This document shows, one piece after another, positions 4,541-6,401 of a stretch of DNA of 6,401 nucleotides (position 1 is the first letter of the stretch; each line of letters opens with the position of its first letter). The notes under the pieces are model-generated. The model did no database searches and was not told the DNA's origin. It worked only from the letters and a program-made list of their open reading frames with translations. The translations under genes and the position numbers were made by a program. This DNA comes from Spirochaetaceae bacterium (GTDB taxonomy: Bacteria > Spirochaetota > Spirochaetia > Treponematales > Breznakiellaceae): assembly GCA_031273985.1 (NCBI GenBank), contig JAISQV010000293.1, positions 1 through 6,401 on the forward strand, read 5' to 3'.

Positions 4541-6004
4541 ATGCGTAAGGCGGCGATAATCAGGCTGATCGTGCTCTTTCTGGGGCTTTTTTCCCTCACC
4601 ATGATTTTTCCGCTGGCGCTGGCGCTGGCGGAGGGGGACCGGGGCATGGCCCGCGCCTTCGCTCTGAGCATGGGCGGGGGGCTCGCGGCGGTTCCGGTCT
4701 TGCTCTTCACGAAGAAGCCGCGGTCGGGCTTCAACTTCAACGCGTGCGAGGGGATACTGCTGGTTGCCGCCGCGTGGATAGCGGGCTGCCTCCTCGGCGC
4801 CCTGCCGTACTATCTTTCCGGTTATATGCCGCGTTTTTCGGACGCGTTGTTTGAAAGCGTCTCCGGCTTTACCACCACCGGCGCTTCGGTGATCCCGGAT
4901 GTGGAGATTCTGCCCCGTTCCTTCCACCTTTGGCGGGGCATGAGCCACTGGCTCGGCGGTATGGGCATCGTGGTGCTGACCGTGGCCCTCGTGCCCATGC
5001 TGGGCGTGGGGGGATTCGCGCTGCTCAAGGCGGAGACCACGGGCCCCATGAAGGATAAATTCACGCCCCGGGTAACGGGTACGGCAAAGATACTGTGGCT
5101 TATTTACTGCGGCTTCACCGTGATTCTGGCGCTGCTGTTTTGGGCCGGGGGCATGAATTTTTTTGAGGCCCTCATTCATGCCTTCTCCACCATGGGCACC
5201 GGCGGTTTCAGCACCCGTAACGGCAGTATCGCAAGTTTCGCTTCTCCCTTTATCGATTGGGTCTGCGCGGTGTTTATGGTGATTGCGGGTTTCAACTTTA
5301 CGCTGATCTACCGCTTGCTGCAGGGGAAATTCCGGGAGGTTCTCGTTAATAGCGAGGCCAGGGCCTATGCGCTTATCCTCCCGGTATCCGCGGGCATTGC
5401 CGCAATTTCCCTCATGCTCAGGAATACTTCCCCCGGAAAGGCCCTCCGCCTCGCCTTCTTTGACGCAGCGTCCATACTCACTACCACCGGTTTTCTCATT
5501 GACGATCATAACCTGTGGCCGCCCCTGGCCCAGGGGGCGGTCTTTATCCTCATGTTTATAGGCGCCTGCTCCGGTTCCACCTCGGGCGGGATCAAGATTA
5601 TCCGTTATGTTATTCTTGCCAAACAGATGAAGAATGAATTGCTCCGTACCATGTACCCCTCGGGACTCTTTTCGGTGCAGCTTGACAGGAAGCCGGGCAG
5701 GAAAGATGTGGTTTACAGCGCCGCGGGCTTTATCTGCATCTATTTTGCGCTGCTCTTTGCCGGGACAGCGCTGGCGGCCAGCGCCGGCATCGATCTCTAC
5801 ACCGCCGTCAACGCATCCCTCATCACGCTGGGAAACATAGGGCTGGGTTTTGGCCGCCTCGTTTCCGGCGCCGTCTTTTACGAGGCCCCCGGCTATGTCC
5901 GCTGGGGTTTTTCCCTTTTGATGATCCTGGGACGCCTGGAACTGTACACGGTACTGTTACTGTTTACGCCTTCCTTCTGGAAGCAGATCCGGGGAAGCGT
6001 ATAG
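4541..6004 (+). CDS. trkH: Trk-type potassium uptake protein TrkH
   Basis: Integral inner-membrane K+-translocating subunit, normally gated by the cytoplasmic NAD/ATP-binding TrkA. From ATG 4541 it has 487 residues, close to the usual 480-490. It shows the four-fold membrane-loop-membrane pattern with filter segments SGFTTTGAS (108-116), STMGTGGFST (216-225), SILTTTGF (311-318) and TLGNIGLGF (429-437). The conserved GACSGSTSGGIKIIR (341-355) lies in the third repeat. A hydrophobic segment runs from 5 to 30 and others follow throughout; no cleaved signal peptide is expected. In-frame ATGs at 4526 and 4529 would add five or four residues. GGAG at 4510-4513 could serve 4526 at a long 12-nt spacing. 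I prefer 4541 (MRKAAIIRL) because GGCGG lies 5 nt before it, but this is not settled. No trkA follows within the 397 bp to the window end, so the partner is encoded elsewhere or beyond. Repeats flank both sides. Confidence 0.94.
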   Translation: MRKAAIIRLIVLFLGLFSLTMIFPLALALAEGDRGMARAFALSMGGGLAAVPVLLFTKKPRSGFNFNACEGILLVAAAWIAGCLLGALPYYLSGYMPRFSDALFESVSGFTTTGASVIPDVEILPRSFHLWRGMSHWLGGMGIVVLTVALVPMLGVGGFALLKAETTGPMKDKFTPRVTGTAKILWLIYCGFTVILALLFWAGGMNFFEALIHAFSTMGTGGFSTRNGSIASFASPFIDWVCAVFMVIAGFNFTLIYRLLQGKFREVLVNSEARAYALILPVSAGIAAISLMLRNTSPGKALRLAFFDAASILTTTGFLIDDHNLWPPLAQGAVFILMFIGACSGSTSGGIKIIRYVILAKQMKNELLRTMYPSGLFSVQLDRKPGRKDVVYSAAGFICIYFALLFAGTALAASAGIDLYTAVNASLITLGNIGLGFGRLVSGAVFYEAPGYVRWGFSLLMILGRLELYTVLLLFTPSFWKQIRGSV

Positions 6005-6067
6005 GGCGCAGAGGGATTTAACCACGAAGATACACGAAGGGCACGAAGGCGAAGAAGGGAAGAATTT

Positions 6068-6161
6068 TAACCACGGACGGCACTTTTCCGCCAGCTTTAA
6101 AGGAAAAGTAGACAACACGGACAAAAGAGGGATAACCACGGCCCGCATTTTCCGCCAGTTT
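6068..6161 (+). repeat. Imperfect direct repeat of about 30 bp, two copies
   Basis: Copy 1 (6068-6098) and copy 2 (6133-6161) both run TAACCACGG, then 6-7 variable bases ending in GCA or GCAC, then TTTTCCGCCAG, then YTTT. They differ by one indel and a few substitutions. The copies start 65 bp apart. Only copy 1 continues into the right arm GGAAAAGT that completes a hairpin. Confidence 0.75.
6082..6109 (+). repeat. Stem-loop copy A (ACTTTTCC / GGAAAAGT)
   Basis: ACTTTTCC (6082-6089) pairs perfectly with GGAAAAGT (6102-6109), 8 bp, around the 12-nt loop GCCAGCTTTAAA. First of three related stem-loops in the region after trkH. Confidence 0.8.
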
Positions 6162-6205
6162 TCCACCCTCTTCCTTCGTGCGCCTTGGTGTACCCTTTGT
6201 GCGCC

Positions 6206-6241
6206 TTTACTTTTCCTTAAACCGCAGTGGAAAAGTGTAAA
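6206..6241 (-). repeat. Stem-loop copy B, inverted
   Basis: ACTTTTCC (6209-6216) pairs with GGAAAAGT (6229-6236) around a 12-nt loop. Alternatively TTTAC (6206-6210) pairs with GTAAA (6237-6241) outside a six-pair TTTTCC/GGAAAA stem with a 2-nt bulge. Read on the - strand, the right arm is followed by AAAGGCGCA, exactly as in copy C on the + strand, which gives the orientation. Confidence 0.75.
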
Positions 6242-6323
6242 TTTTTCGTAACTATTCAGTCGAGTACCCATTCTTAACCATCAATTCAAGATGAACCCAC
6301 AGAACTTTTGAAAATTTTTAACC

Positions 6324-6352
6324 ACTTTCCCGCTATGGAATAAGGGGAAAGT
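6324..6352 (+). repeat. Stem-loop copy C
   Basis: ACTTTCCC (6324-6331) pairs with GGGAAAGT (6345-6352) around a 13-nt loop. One base pair differs from copies A and B (T-A to C-G) and the change is compensated on the other arm, so pairing is kept. TTTAACCAC overlaps its left edge and AAAGGCGCAGAAGG follows it. Confidence 0.75.
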
Positions 6353-6401
6353 AAAGGCGCAGAAGGAAAAAAGCGAAGTTTTCGAACAAAAACCTTCGTG
6401 T

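Larger units (their letters stand above)
6005..6401. repeat. Mosaic of degenerate short repeats downstream of trkH
   Basis: No gene is supported in this AT-richer stretch, which continues beyond the window. TTTAACCAC occurs exactly at 6017-6025, 6066-6074 and 6317-6325, and as TAACCAC at 6133-6139. CACGAAG is repeated at 6023-6029, 6033-6039 and 6042-6048, a period of 9-10 nt. Near-inverse strings (CTTCGTG, GGTGTACC, TTTGTGCGCC) lie at 6175-6205. GGCGCAGA followed by purines occurs at 6005-6015 and 6356-6366. Such strings are familiar to me from non-coding DNA of many bacteria, where they yield spurious ORFs, but their role is unknown. Confidence 0.75.

Noticed and set aside
4472..5509. Reverse-strand 345-residue ORF inside trkH
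   Set aside because: Low-complexity, charged, His/Gly/Arg-rich sequence opposite a clear membrane-protein gene; a GC-driven shadow frame.
5957..6271. Reverse-strand 104-residue ORF overlapping the trkH 3' end and the repeats
   Set aside because: Its sequence (PSSPSCPSCIFVVKSLCALYASP) is the typical product of translating CACGAAG/GGCGCAGA repeats backwards, and it overlaps a well-supported gene.
6017..6401. CRISPR array
   Set aside because: Repeats are short, degenerate, partly inverted and not separated by uniform spacers.

Overview
The window is GC-rich, densely coding bacterial chromosome. The best fit is a spirochaete of the Treponema/Breznakiellaceae (termite-gut treponeme) type. This rests on the EF-G subtype, the gene styles and my recollection of such genomes; no database search was possible. 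No phage genes, transposases, CRISPR arrays, rRNA or tRNA genes were seen.

Layout: all five genes read on the + strand. (1) 1-1620 is the 3' three quarters of an elongation factor G gene, with the N-terminal part of the GTPase domain cut off by the window edge. (2) 1704-2432 encodes a 242-residue single-domain RecA/RadA/DnaB-like P-loop ATPase with no specific known role. (3) 2641-3246 encodes ThrH, a HAD-family phosphoserine phosphatase / phosphoserine:homoserine phosphotransferase. (4) About 3206-4042 encodes a biotin-protein ligase without the DNA-binding domain. It overlaps thrH, so the two are probably co-transcribed. (5) About 4541-6004 encodes TrkH, a potassium-transporting membrane subunit; no trkA partner is visible.

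The genes are mostly housekeeping (translation, amino acid and cofactor metabolism, ion transport) and do not form one pathway. Promoter-like sequences with very short predicted leaders precede the ATPase gene and thrH. A weaker one may precede trkH.

The unusual content lies in the non-coding DNA around trkH. The 483-498 bp before it hold two related long palindromes with a probable terminator between them, a short degenerate CACAGA-type repeat, and a cluster of three GC-rich hairpins. The roughly 400 bp after it, running off the window end, are a mosaic of degenerate TTTAACCAC / CACGAAG / GGCGCAGA repeats. Within this mosaic is a stem-loop (ACTTTTCC, 12-13 nt loop, GGAAAAGT) that occurs three times, once inverted. 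This repeat mosaic is the most interesting part of the window. Its function is unknown, and I found no convincing new protein system.
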